Below are positions 1-5,864 of a stretch of 7,719 bases of DNA, piece by piece (the first letter of the stretch is position 1; every line of letters begins with the position of its first letter). The stretch comes from Christensenella sp. UBA5399 (GTDB lineage Bacteria; Bacillota; Clostridia; Christensenellales; Christensenellaceae), in assembly GCA_002407725.1 (NCBI GenBank), contig DHOD01000144.1, forward strand, positions 2,502 through 10,220, read 5' to 3'. The translations under genes and the position numbers were made by a program. Under the pieces are notes generated by a model. It ran no database searches and was not told the origin of the DNA. It was given only the letters and a program-made list of their open reading frames with translations.

Positions 1-4
1 GGCG

Positions 5-14
5 TCATCCTTTT
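5..14 (-). promoter_or_regulatory. Possible ribosome binding site of a gene beyond the left edge
   Basis: Read on the minus strand, the first bases of the window contain AAAAGGATGA, a purine-rich Shine-Dalgarno-like sequence, 41 nt after the stop codon of the RNA methyltransferase gene. The same ten bases precede the ATG of the TPR gene in this operon. No clear rho-independent terminator lies between the stop and this site, so the operon may continue into another gene starting just outside the window. This is inference from a short motif. Confidence 0.3.
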
Positions 15-55
15 CTTTTTTTACAAACCCGCAACCAAAAAAACACAGCAGCCGC

Positions 56-1168
56 TCACCGCTTCCTGAAATATTGATAATATGTGCAGCGGAGGTTTCC
101 GTTGTACAATTTTCGCTTCTTATCGGCCTTGCGCCCAAAGTCCTTCTCAAACCTGTCGCTTGCCGTCAATACAAAAAACACAGTATCCTGCAATTGCAAA
201 AACACTTTTCCCATGTTTTTATATAGCCGTTCCACTTCTTCTTTCTCCCCAAGGCGGACTGCGTAAGGCGGATTGGTAATGATCGTTGCCGGCTTTTCCG
301 GTTGGCGAAATTCCGTTGCGTCTCCCACATAAAAATCAATTGCCCCATCCAGCCCCATGTTGCGGGCATGGCCTGTTGCCAACTTGATGTTTTTGCTGTC
401 GATATCCCCGGCGCAAATTCGCATTTCAGGCGTCGTTTGTCGCGCACCGGCGTGTTCGCGCACATCCGCAAACGCTTTCCTGAAGCTGTTGGAATAATTT
501 TGCGCATCAAACTGCCGGTGAATCCCCGGCGCCATATTTGACGCAATCATGGCAGCCTCTATTGCGATGGTTCCGCTGCCGCACATCGGATCATAAAAAT
601 CCCTGCTGTGCCAGCGGGAAATTAAGATCAACGCCGCAGCCAACGTCTCTTTCAGCGGCGCTTCCGCATTTTTCAAACGATATCCACGGCGATTCAGCCC
701 TGCGCCGCTTGTATTGAGCGCTACAGTCGCCACGTCCTTATACAAATTGACAAACAAACCAAAAACACCGCCGTTCTCCGGCAGCGTACCCAGCTTGTAC
801 TTCCGCTGCATCGCCTTTACCACCGCTTTTTTGGAAACCGCCTGAATGTCCCGGACGCTCATCAGCTCCGACCGTACAGCATTAGCGTTGACGGGCAGCT
901 TGGCATCGGACGGTATAAAAGATGCGAAATCGATATTGGTAATGTTTTGGAAAAGTTCGTCAAAGCTACGGACGCTGAACTCCCCCAGCACAATATACAC
1001 CCTGTCCGCAGTCCTGAGAAAAATATTCGCAAGCGCAACACCGTATTCATCCGCTTCAAAATACACCCTGGCATCTTGCGCCATAACGCCCGTCAGCCCC
1101 AGTTCCCTGATCTCGGTTGCCAATATGCCTTCTATCCCAAAAGCGCAAGACGCATAACACTTATACAT
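56..1168 (-). CDS. THUMP-domain class I SAM-dependent RNA methyltransferase (YpsC / RlmL N-terminal type)
   Basis: The 370-residue product matches the layout of the family that includes Bacillus YpsC and the N-terminal half of E. coli RlmKL, which makes N2-methylguanosine in 23S rRNA. A short N-terminal ferredoxin-like part and a THUMP RNA-binding domain occupy about residues 1-155. The Rossmann methyltransferase domain follows: the SAM-binding motif DPMCGSGTIAIEAA is at 193-206, the acidic GDID is at 254-257, and the catalytic NPPY signature of N-methyltransferases acting on exocyclic amines is at 299-302. The length is normal for the single-domain Gram-positive form; the RlmK half found in Proteobacteria is absent, as expected. 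The ATG overlaps the end of the TPR gene by 8 nt (ATGTATAA), preceded by a weak GAGAG, so translation is probably coupled. The family call is firm; the exact target guanosine is inferred. Confidence 0.93.
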   Translation of the reverse strand: MYKCYASCAFGIEGILATEIRELGLTGVMAQDARVYFEADEYGVALANIFLRTADRVYIVLGEFSVRSFDELFQNITNIDFASFIPSDAKLPVNANAVRSELMSVRDIQAVSKKAVVKAMQRKYKLGTLPENGGVFGLFVNLYKDVATVALNTSGAGLNRRGYRLKNAEAPLKETLAAALILISRWHSRDFYDPMCGSGTIAIEAAMIASNMAPGIHRQFDAQNYSNSFRKAFADVREHAGARQTTPEMRICAGDIDSKNIKLATGHARNMGLDGAIDFYVGDATEFRQPEKPATIITNPPYAVRLGEKEEVERLYKNMGKVFLQLQDTVFFVLTASDRFEKDFGRKADKKRKLYNGNLRCTYYQYFRKR

Positions 1169-2840
1169 GATCTCTCATAAAATATACATAATCCACTACA
1201 ATTTGCTCCTCGGCATTAAAATACCCACAGATTTTTTTCATATCCTCCTCTTTCCCCGTCCGCTTCAGCGCGACATAAAGAATGGCCGCGGCAATTTCGT
1301 CCACAAGCTCGGGAACCAGCGCGTTGGTATCATCCTCCAGGTATTCCTGTATCACATTGAGCGCGCTTTTGATCAGCCCTTCGTCATAATGCTTGTTGAT
1401 GACGTCATATAACACCCGAAACAGCTTGGCATAGTCCTCTGTCAGCTCGTTGCCGTCTTCGTCATACGTTCCCACCTTCACTTCCACCACTTCGCCCTTG
1501 ATATAGGATACATACGGCTCTGCGGCGTTCATGCGCTTCAGCAGCACAAATATATCGTTTTTCACGTCGTCGGGCTGATCCTTTTTAAGCAAAAATGCCC
1601 GCAGGACTTTCTCCGCCTTCTGGTCGGCAAACCCCGCCACCATGCCCGCAATTGCACGCTTGATGTTGTCGTCGCCGTATTCCAGCCCCCAAAGCGCGGT
1701 ATGCAGAAATTCCCTGTCTTCCTTCCACATCCCGCGAAAGCTGCTGTCAGGCAGTTTCAGGCAATCATTCAAGTATTTGATCTTCTTTTTTGCCTCGTTG
1801 GCCGGCACCTGGTACACATAATCCATTTCTACAAATTCGTCGTGTCCCTGTACCTCATTGTTGATCCTTTTGATGTAATACTCGGCAATCACGCCCGGGT
1901 GATCCAGCTTTTTGATGCTGTCCAGCAGATTGATCGCCTCCTTGGGCCGGTCGGTGTTGTGCAACGCCGCGGCAAGGTAATAGAGCACCTTTTCATCATA
2001 CGGCGAATATTCCGCCAGTTCGCGTAGGTACGGGATCGCCTCTTCATGCTTTTTCAGTTCGCAAAGCGTGATTCCCACTTTATAGATATCCTCGATCGTT
2101 TGCGTGTCGTATGCCAGCACCTTCTTGATGTACTGTTCCGCTGCATCTATGCCCTCTTTTGACCGGATAAAGATTGCCATATTGCAGTTTGCGTGCAGGT
2201 TATTCGCCTGCTTCTTAAGCACCTTCTCCGTGACCTCTATCGCCCTGTCCACGTTTTTCAGGCAATAATACGCCAGCGCCAGGTTGTTTTTGGCGTACGC
2301 CATGTCGTCCGACTCGTCCTCTATGCTCTCCAGCACTTCCACCGCTTTTTCAAACTCGGCACGGTCCAGGTGTTTTTTTCCTTCGTGCGCCTTGTCATAA
2401 ACCCCGTCGCCATTCAACTGATCCATAAATTCACGGATATTCTCTTCTTCCGTATCAAAATAATACAGGAAATCCTCTACCTCTTCGCTGTATTCGCCGT
2501 CCGGGCTGAGCGCAAGGTATTTTTCGAAACTTTCCCTTGCCTTGTGTATATCGTTGAGGCCCATGAAGTTACAGCCGAGGCAAAAGTAACAATCCGCGTC
2601 CAGTTCTTCCTTTTTTTCAATCAATTCAAACAACACACCGTTGGATTCCTCATACCGCGCAAGCTCTGTCAATACTTCCGCAAAGCACAATGAAAACTCA
2701 TAATTATCAGGCTCGATCTCCACGGCGCGCCGAATTGTGCTCAGCGCGTTGATAAAAGACCCGCCGTCCATCATCTTTTGGGCCGACCGGTAAAAAAAGT
2801 CTGCCGGTTGTTCAAATTTTAGCACCTTTTTCTCAGACAT
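1161..2840 (-). CDS. Tetratricopeptide repeat (TPR) protein of unknown function
   Basis: The product is 559 residues, acidic, and has no signal peptide or membrane segment, so it is probably cytoplasmic. The N-terminal 300 or so residues are paired helices with TPR spacing and residues. Examples are the repeat around FINALSTIRRAVEIEPDNYEF near the start, one around KARESFEKYLALSPDGEYSE, one around NNLALAYYCLKNVDRAIEVTEK, and one around VLYYLAAALHNTDRPKEAINLL. The last 230 or so residues are helical with no motif I recognise. I chose the ATG at 2840, which has AAAAAGGA upstream, 1 nt after the hslO stop. An in-frame TTG at 2861 would add seven residues (frame-encoded LRRKKDE) inside the hslO end but has a poorer ribosome binding site. 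TPR arrays bind proteins; the position between Hsp33 and an rRNA-type methyltransferase suggests a scaffold in protein quality control or ribosome function, but that is only context. Confidence 0.88.
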   Translation of the reverse strand: MSEKKVLKFEQPADFFYRSAQKMMDGGSFINALSTIRRAVEIEPDNYEFSLCFAEVLTELARYEESNGVLFELIEKKEELDADCYFCLGCNFMGLNDIHKARESFEKYLALSPDGEYSEEVEDFLYYFDTEEENIREFMDQLNGDGVYDKAHEGKKHLDRAEFEKAVEVLESIEDESDDMAYAKNNLALAYYCLKNVDRAIEVTEKVLKKQANNLHANCNMAIFIRSKEGIDAAEQYIKKVLAYDTQTIEDIYKVGITLCELKKHEEAIPYLRELAEYSPYDEKVLYYLAAALHNTDRPKEAINLLDSIKKLDHPGVIAEYYIKRINNEVQGHDEFVEMDYVYQVPANEAKKKIKYLNDCLKLPDSSFRGMWKEDREFLHTALWGLEYGDDNIKRAIAGMVAGFADQKAEKVLRAFLLKKDQPDDVKNDIFVLLKRMNAAEPYVSYIKGEVVEVKVGTYDEDGNELTEDYAKLFRVLYDVINKHYDEGLIKSALNVIQEYLEDDTNALVPELVDEIAAAILYVALKRTGKEEDMKKICGYFNAEEQIVVDYVYFMRDHV

Positions 2841-2841
2841 T

Positions 2842-3720
2842 TCATCCTTTTTCCTTCGCAATCAATTTTTCCAATTCCCCCGCAGAAAAATGATAAACTT
2901 TATTACAAAACTGACAGGTGATTTCCGCACCGTCATCTTTTTCTATCATATCGCGAATTTCGCCCTCACCCAGCGATACCACAACCTCCTCCAACCGGTG
3001 CCTGCTGCAGTCGCACTGGTAAACCGGCTTCGCATGGTCTAGCAATTTCAGCTCCATGCCGTCAAAAATCTTTGCCAGCACATCTTCTACACTATATTGC
3101 ATCAGGTATACGGCAAAATTGGCAATCCCGCCAATCCTTTTTTCAATTTCCGCAAGTGTTTCCTCACTGCACCCCGGCATAGGCCTTACCATAACGCCCC
3201 CGGCGTTTACAATCGACATATCCGTCTCCAGCCAGGTGTTGACATATACAATCGACGGCTGCTGCTCCGATACCAGGTAATAACTGGCTACATCTTCCCC
3301 GATCTCACCCGATACCAGCGGTACCTTCCCCACATACGGCTTCTTCAGGCCCGCATCTCTCACCACCGTCAGCAATCCATCCTTGCCCACGGCGCCCGCA
3401 ATGTCAAAGCTCCCTTTTTCCGAGGGTGGCGGGTTGACATCCGGGTTGGCGATATACGCCTTTATTTTCAGCTCCGCGTTGCCGACAGCCATCACCGTGC
3501 CTGCCGGGCCGCCGCCGTTGATCATCAGCGTAAGCTTGTCCTTCTCATTTTTCAACAGTGCCGACATCATTGTTACCGCGGCAATCGTCCTGCCCAAAAT
3601 GATTGTGCCCACAGGCATTGTATCATGCGTTTGCCGCGCAAGCTCCACCATGTCCGATACATCGCAGGCTGTCACCGCCGCTTCACCGTTCAGCATCGCC
3701 CGCACCAATATATCACTCAT
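2842..3720 (-). CDS. hslO: Hsp33 redox-regulated molecular chaperone
   Basis: The 292-residue product is a full-length Hsp33, a cytoplasmic holdase that is inactive when reduced and zinc-bound and is switched on by oxidative unfolding. The N-terminal chaperone domain shows family features, including VGTIILGRTIAAVTMMS around 37-53 and the glycine-rich segment MINGGGPAGTVMAVGNAELKIKAYI at 66-90, followed by NPDV. The C-terminal redox switch is intact: Cys236 and Cys238 (CDC) and Cys269 and Cys272 (CQFC) form the four-cysteine zinc site. The ATG overlaps the stop of the upstream methyltransferase by 8 nt (ATGAGTGA) and has a good AAGGAG nine nt upstream (3730-3735), inside the preceding gene. 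The stop is 1 nt from the TPR gene start. The presence of all four cysteines implies the protein can be redox-regulated. Confidence 0.96.
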   Translation of the reverse strand: MSDILVRAMLNGEAAVTACDVSDMVELARQTHDTMPVGTIILGRTIAAVTMMSALLKNEKDKLTLMINGGGPAGTVMAVGNAELKIKAYIANPDVNPPPSEKGSFDIAGAVGKDGLLTVVRDAGLKKPYVGKVPLVSGEIGEDVASYYLVSEQQPSIVYVNTWLETDMSIVNAGGVMVRPMPGCSEETLAEIEKRIGGIANFAVYLMQYSVEDVLAKIFDGMELKLLDHAKPVYQCDCSRHRLEEVVVSLGEGEIRDMIEKDDGAEITCQFCNKVYHFSAGELEKLIAKEKG

Positions 3721-4462
3721 TTGTCAATGCTCCTTTTTCTGCATAAAACTGTATTCTCTGCGCATCGCTTCCCGGCGCGTTCCTTGTACCAAATGCATAC
3801 GCCGCAATATTTGTAAACCCGGCCTGCTCCAGTACGGTGGATACCTCGCCCACATCCCACGCCCGCTGCACGTGCCGCTCGTCGCTTCGCCGGTAGCGGT
3901 CCCCTTCTTTTATAAATAAGGTGACATCCATGTAAACGAGTTCTTTGTCCGCGTCGTACGTGTTCTGCCAGAACAGCGTATTCTCGTCGTTGTCGTCATA
4001 AAAGAAATTATCGCCTATTATCCCCGTCAGCTTGGCGCGCGAACTGATGTCAAACACCAGTATGCCCCCTGGCTTCAAATTGTCCCTTGCACCCTCCAAA
4101 AAGCGCTGCAAGTCGCGCTCCGTCAGCAAATAATTGACACAATCACAGGCGCTGATGGCAGCATCCACTTGCGTATTCACTTTAAAATCCGTCATCTGCG
4201 CACAGGCAAGCCGATGCTCCCTCCCCGTCTTCCGCAGCTTTTCCGCTGCTACATCCAGCATCGCAGCCGACCGGTCAACCGCAATCACGTGGCATCCTTT
4301 TTTCACAAGCTCCACAGTGATGTTGCCGGTGCCGCACCCGTATTCCAATATATTGCGCCGTCCCTCCAGAAAACCCAGTAGGTATTGGGCCCAGTCCACA
4401 GACGGCACATCGTACATCAGCCCGTCATACGCAGTGGCTATCGCCTCATATTCGTTTGTCAT
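3713..4462 (-). CDS. Class I SAM-dependent methyltransferase (YqeM-like), substrate unknown
   Basis: The 249-residue product is a single Rossmann-type methyltransferase domain. Motif I is LEYGCGTGNI (39-48), the acidic end of strand 2 is AVDRS (Asp63), the motif IV-like region is AAISACDCVNYLL (101-113), and LKPGGILVFDIS (129-140) is the usual post-motif strand. The C-terminal half carries a beta-rich insert around DNFFYDDNDENTLFWQNTYD (151-170), typical of the YqeM/Methyltransf_25 group of small-molecule or uncharacterised methyltransferases; no substrate can be assigned. It is the first gene of the minus-strand operon and overlaps hslO by 8 nt. Its ATG has only a weak AGG (8-nt spacing) upstream, and its promoter is 34-62 nt upstream. 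Fold and cofactor are clear; biological role is not. Confidence 0.9.
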   Translation of the reverse strand: MTNEYEAIATAYDGLMYDVPSVDWAQYLLGFLEGRRNILEYGCGTGNITVELVKKGCHVIAVDRSAAMLDVAAEKLRKTGREHRLACAQMTDFKVNTQVDAAISACDCVNYLLTERDLQRFLEGARDNLKPGGILVFDISSRAKLTGIIGDNFFYDDNDENTLFWQNTYDADKELVYMDVTLFIKEGDRYRRSDERHVQRAWDVGEVSTVLEQAGFTNIAAYAFGTRNAPGSDAQRIQFYAEKGALTNE

Positions 4463-4495
4463 TCACACAACCTGCCATCCGCATTTATATATGTC

Positions 4496-4524
4496 ATTAT
4501 AGTATAGCAGACCGTTACGTGCAA
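4496..4524 (-). promoter_or_regulatory. Promoter of the leftward methyltransferase-hslO-TPR-RNA methyltransferase operon
   Basis: On the minus strand a perfect TATAAT (-10, 4496-4501) sits 17 bp downstream of TTGCAC (-35, 4519-4524), a partial match to TTGACA. Transcription would start near 4489, giving a leader of about 27 nt before the ATG at 4462. The -35 is part of an 8-bp inverted repeat shared with the rightward promoter. This is a sigma-A-type prediction from sequence. Confidence 0.65.
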
Positions 4525-4554
4525 ATTATGTCCTTTTTTTAAATATATTTGCAC
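4519..4554. repeat. 8-bp inverted repeat carrying both divergent -35 boxes
   Basis: GTGCAAAT (4519-4526) and ATTTGCAC (4547-4554) are exact inverted copies separated by 20 bp of AT-rich sequence with a run of seven T. The outer six bases of each arm are the predicted -35 hexamers of the two divergent promoters, which partly explains the symmetry. The match extends two further bases inward on each side, so a regulator-binding role is possible but not shown. Confidence 0.6.
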
Positions 4555-4577
4555 ATCAACCCTATTGGTGATATAAT
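4549..4577 (+). promoter_or_regulatory. Promoter of the rightward lysine operon (asd-dapA-dapB)
   Basis: A perfect extended -10, TGATATAAT (4569-4577), lies 17 bp after TTGCAC (4549-4554); TTTGCA one base earlier would give an 18-bp spacer and a slightly better -35. The extended -10 probably makes up for the weak -35. Transcription should start near 4584, just ahead of the first conserved bases of the riboswitch, which supports the assignment. Confidence 0.75.
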
Positions 4578-4588
4578 GTGTACCAATA
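4563..4588. repeat. 7-bp inverted repeat flanking the lysine-operon -10 box
   Basis: TATTGGT (4563-4569) and ACCAATA (4582-4588) are exact inverted copies with a 12-bp spacer that contains the -10 hexamer. The geometry is that of a possible operator at which a bound repressor would block RNA polymerase. An AT-rich 7-mer pair of this kind can arise by chance, and the riboswitch alone would explain regulation. Confidence 0.3.
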
Positions 4589-4594
4589 ACATAA

Positions 4595-4763
4595 GGTCAG
4601 AGGCGCGTTGATCATTAGTACCCCGGTTTAGGCCATGGCAGGCCTGCGATATCGGGTGAAAGGGTGAGACGCCGAAGGACATCGTTTGGGCCAAAGGCTA
4701 TGTCCTGGGTATGCGGAATAACACCTGCATAACTGTCATTGCATGATGCAATGTTGCGCTGAT
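4595..4763 (+). promoter_or_regulatory. Lysine riboswitch (L-box) aptamer
   Basis: The leader carries the conserved blocks of the lysine riboswitch in order: TCAGAGGCGCG (4597-4607), AGTA (4617-4620), TGAAAGGG (4657-4664), CGCCGAAGG (4670-4678), TGGG (4706-4709) and ACTGTC (4732-4737). Supporting helices are visible. P1 is GTCAG/CTGAT (4596-4600 with 4759-4763). GGCG (4602-4605) pairs with CGCC (4670-4673). AGGCC/GGCCT (4630-4634, 4641-4645) forms an arm inside that branch, GGACAT/ATGTCC (4677-4682, 4700-4705) forms the next, and ATGCGG/CCTGCAT (4711-4716, 4724-4730) with one bulged base forms the fourth. The last arm is the perfect hairpin CATTGCAT/ATGCAATG (4737-4753). The position ahead of asd-dapA-dapB agrees with the ligand. 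Known members bind L-lysine and turn gene expression off. Confidence 0.96.
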
Positions 4764-4792
4764 ATATCTCTATGAAAGATATTACGGCGCAA
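4754..4792 (+). promoter_or_regulatory. Antiterminator helix of the lysine riboswitch
   Basis: TTGCGC (4754-4759) can pair with GCGCAA (4787-4792), and ATATCT (4764-4769) with AGATAT (4777-4782) around a seven-base loop; bases between can add three more pairs with one bulge. The 5' arm uses 4759-4763, the 3' strand of aptamer P1, and the 3' arm uses 4784-4792, the 5' side of the terminator. The helix is therefore incompatible with both P1 and the terminator, as expected for the lysine-free ON state. The pairing is visible in the sequence; the switching is inferred. Confidence 0.8.
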
Positions 4793-4807
4793 ATGTGCCG
4801 TTTTGTT
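4784..4807 (+). terminator. Riboswitch-controlled intrinsic terminator
   Basis: ACGGCGC (4784-4790) and GTGCCGT (4795-4801) form a seven-pair stem with one G-T wobble and an AAAT loop, followed by a T-rich tail (TTTTGTT). It lies between the aptamer and the asd ribosome binding site. The short stem and interrupted U tract suggest a terminator of moderate strength that is conditional on lysine binding. Confidence 0.82.
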
Positions 4808-4837
4808 ATATATGGGACTATTATTAGGAGGATTCTG

Positions 4838-5848
4838 ATGAAGAAGTACAACATCGCCATTGTAGGCGCCACGGGTATGGTTGGCCGCAAGTTTTTGCAG
4901 GTGCTTGAAGAGCGCAAACTGCCTGTAAACAACTATTATATGTTTGCAAGCGCACGAAGCGCCGGTAAAAAAATACCGTTTATGGGCAAGGAATATGTCG
5001 TCGAGGAACTGACTGACAGCTGCTTTGATGGCAAAGACATAGATATTGCACTTTTCTCGGCGGGTGGCGGCACAAGCTTCCGTTATGCGCCTTCCGCTGT
5101 CCGAGCTGGCGCGCTGGTCATTGACAACTCCAGCGCGTGGCGTATGGATAAAAAAGTGCCGCTTGTCGTGCCCGAGGTTAATTCGCAGGATATCAAACGG
5201 CATAACGGCATTATTGCCAACCCCAACTGCTCCACCATACAGGCTGTCGTTGCGCTGAAGCCGCTCTATGACAAATACGGAATCGAGCGCATCGTGTATT
5301 CGACATACCAGGCGGTTTCCGGTGCGGGCATGGGCGGATACCGTGACCTCGAGGACGGGATCAACGGCGACCCGCCGAAAAAGTTCTCCTATCCCATCTT
5401 CTCTAACTGCATTCCGCAGATAGACGTGTTTGACGAGGACGATTACACGAAGGAAGAATTGAAGATGGTACACGAGACGCGCAAAATACTAAACGACGAC
5501 AACATGAAAATTACTGCAACGTGTGTACGGGTGCCTGTATTCAACGGGCATAGCGAATCGATCAATGTCGAATTGAAAAACGAATTTGATCTGGTGGAGC
5601 TAAAACAGTTGCTGGCGGACTTTCCCGGCATCATGCTGATGGACGATGTCAAGGCGGGCGAAGCGTCCGGCGTCTACCCCATGCCTTCGCTCTGTAATGG
5701 GAAAGACGAAGTGTTTGTGGGGCGTATCCGGCGTGACCGGTCGGTAGCAAACGGCGTAAACCTTTGGGTTGTTGCCGATAACGTCAGGAAGGGCGCGGCC
5801 ACCAACGCCGTGCAAATCGCACAGACATGGATTGCCATGCAGCAGTAG
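4838..5848 (+). CDS. asd: Aspartate-semialdehyde dehydrogenase
   Basis: The 336-residue enzyme reduces aspartyl-4-phosphate with NADPH to aspartate semialdehyde, the branch point to lysine/diaminopimelate and to threonine and methionine. The N-terminal nucleotide-binding motif is GATGMVG (10-16). The segment SAGGGTSFRYAPSAVRAGA follows near 74-92, and IDNSSAWRM near 95-103. The catalytic cysteine is Cys131 in NPNCSTIQ. The substrate-binding arginine and catalytic histidine are Arg231 and His238 in RVPVFNGHSES. Length is normal and all key residues are present. The ATG at 4838 is chosen because AGGAGG (4826-4831) sits six nt upstream and the next residues MKKYNIAIVGATG begin the family fold; an in-frame ATG at 4772 would lie inside the riboswitch expression platform. 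First gene of the riboswitch-controlled operon, 16 nt before dapA. Confidence 0.97.
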   Translation: MKKYNIAIVGATGMVGRKFLQVLEERKLPVNNYYMFASARSAGKKIPFMGKEYVVEELTDSCFDGKDIDIALFSAGGGTSFRYAPSAVRAGALVIDNSSAWRMDKKVPLVVPEVNSQDIKRHNGIIANPNCSTIQAVVALKPLYDKYGIERIVYSTYQAVSGAGMGGYRDLEDGINGDPPKKFSYPIFSNCIPQIDVFDEDDYTKEELKMVHETRKILNDDNMKITATCVRVPVFNGHSESINVELKNEFDLVELKQLLADFPGIMLMDDVKAGEASGVYPMPSLCNGKDEVFVGRIRRDRSVANGVNLWVVADNVRKGAATNAVQIAQTWIAMQQ

Positions 5849-5864
5849 CGGGGAGTTTATTGAT

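Noticed and set aside
2841..2861. TTG start adding seven residues to the TPR protein
   Set aside because: It lies inside the end of hslO with no good ribosome binding site; the ATG at 2840 follows AAAAAGGA.
3097..3816. 239-codon open frame on the plus strand opposite hslO
   Set aside because: The product is rich in His and Arg with no domain, and the opposite strand encodes intact Hsp33 with its four zinc cysteines.
4577..4597. Short leader peptide starting at the ATG overlapping the -10 box
   Set aside because: The ATG lies at or before the predicted transcription start, has no ribosome binding site, and the frame runs into the aptamer.
4772..4837. Extended N-terminus for Asd from an upstream in-frame ATG
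   Set aside because: The extra 22 residues would be encoded by the antiterminator/terminator, lack a ribosome binding site, and precede the normal Asd N-terminus; AGGAGG marks the ATG at 4838.
4615..4932. Minus-strand open frame across the leader of asd
   Set aside because: It covers the lysine riboswitch, whose conserved helices and blocks explain this stretch as structured RNA.
4736..5473. 245-codon open frame on the minus strand opposite asd
   Set aside because: It runs antisense through the riboswitch platform and asd, has no recognisable domain, and asd has every catalytic residue. It is a shadow frame.
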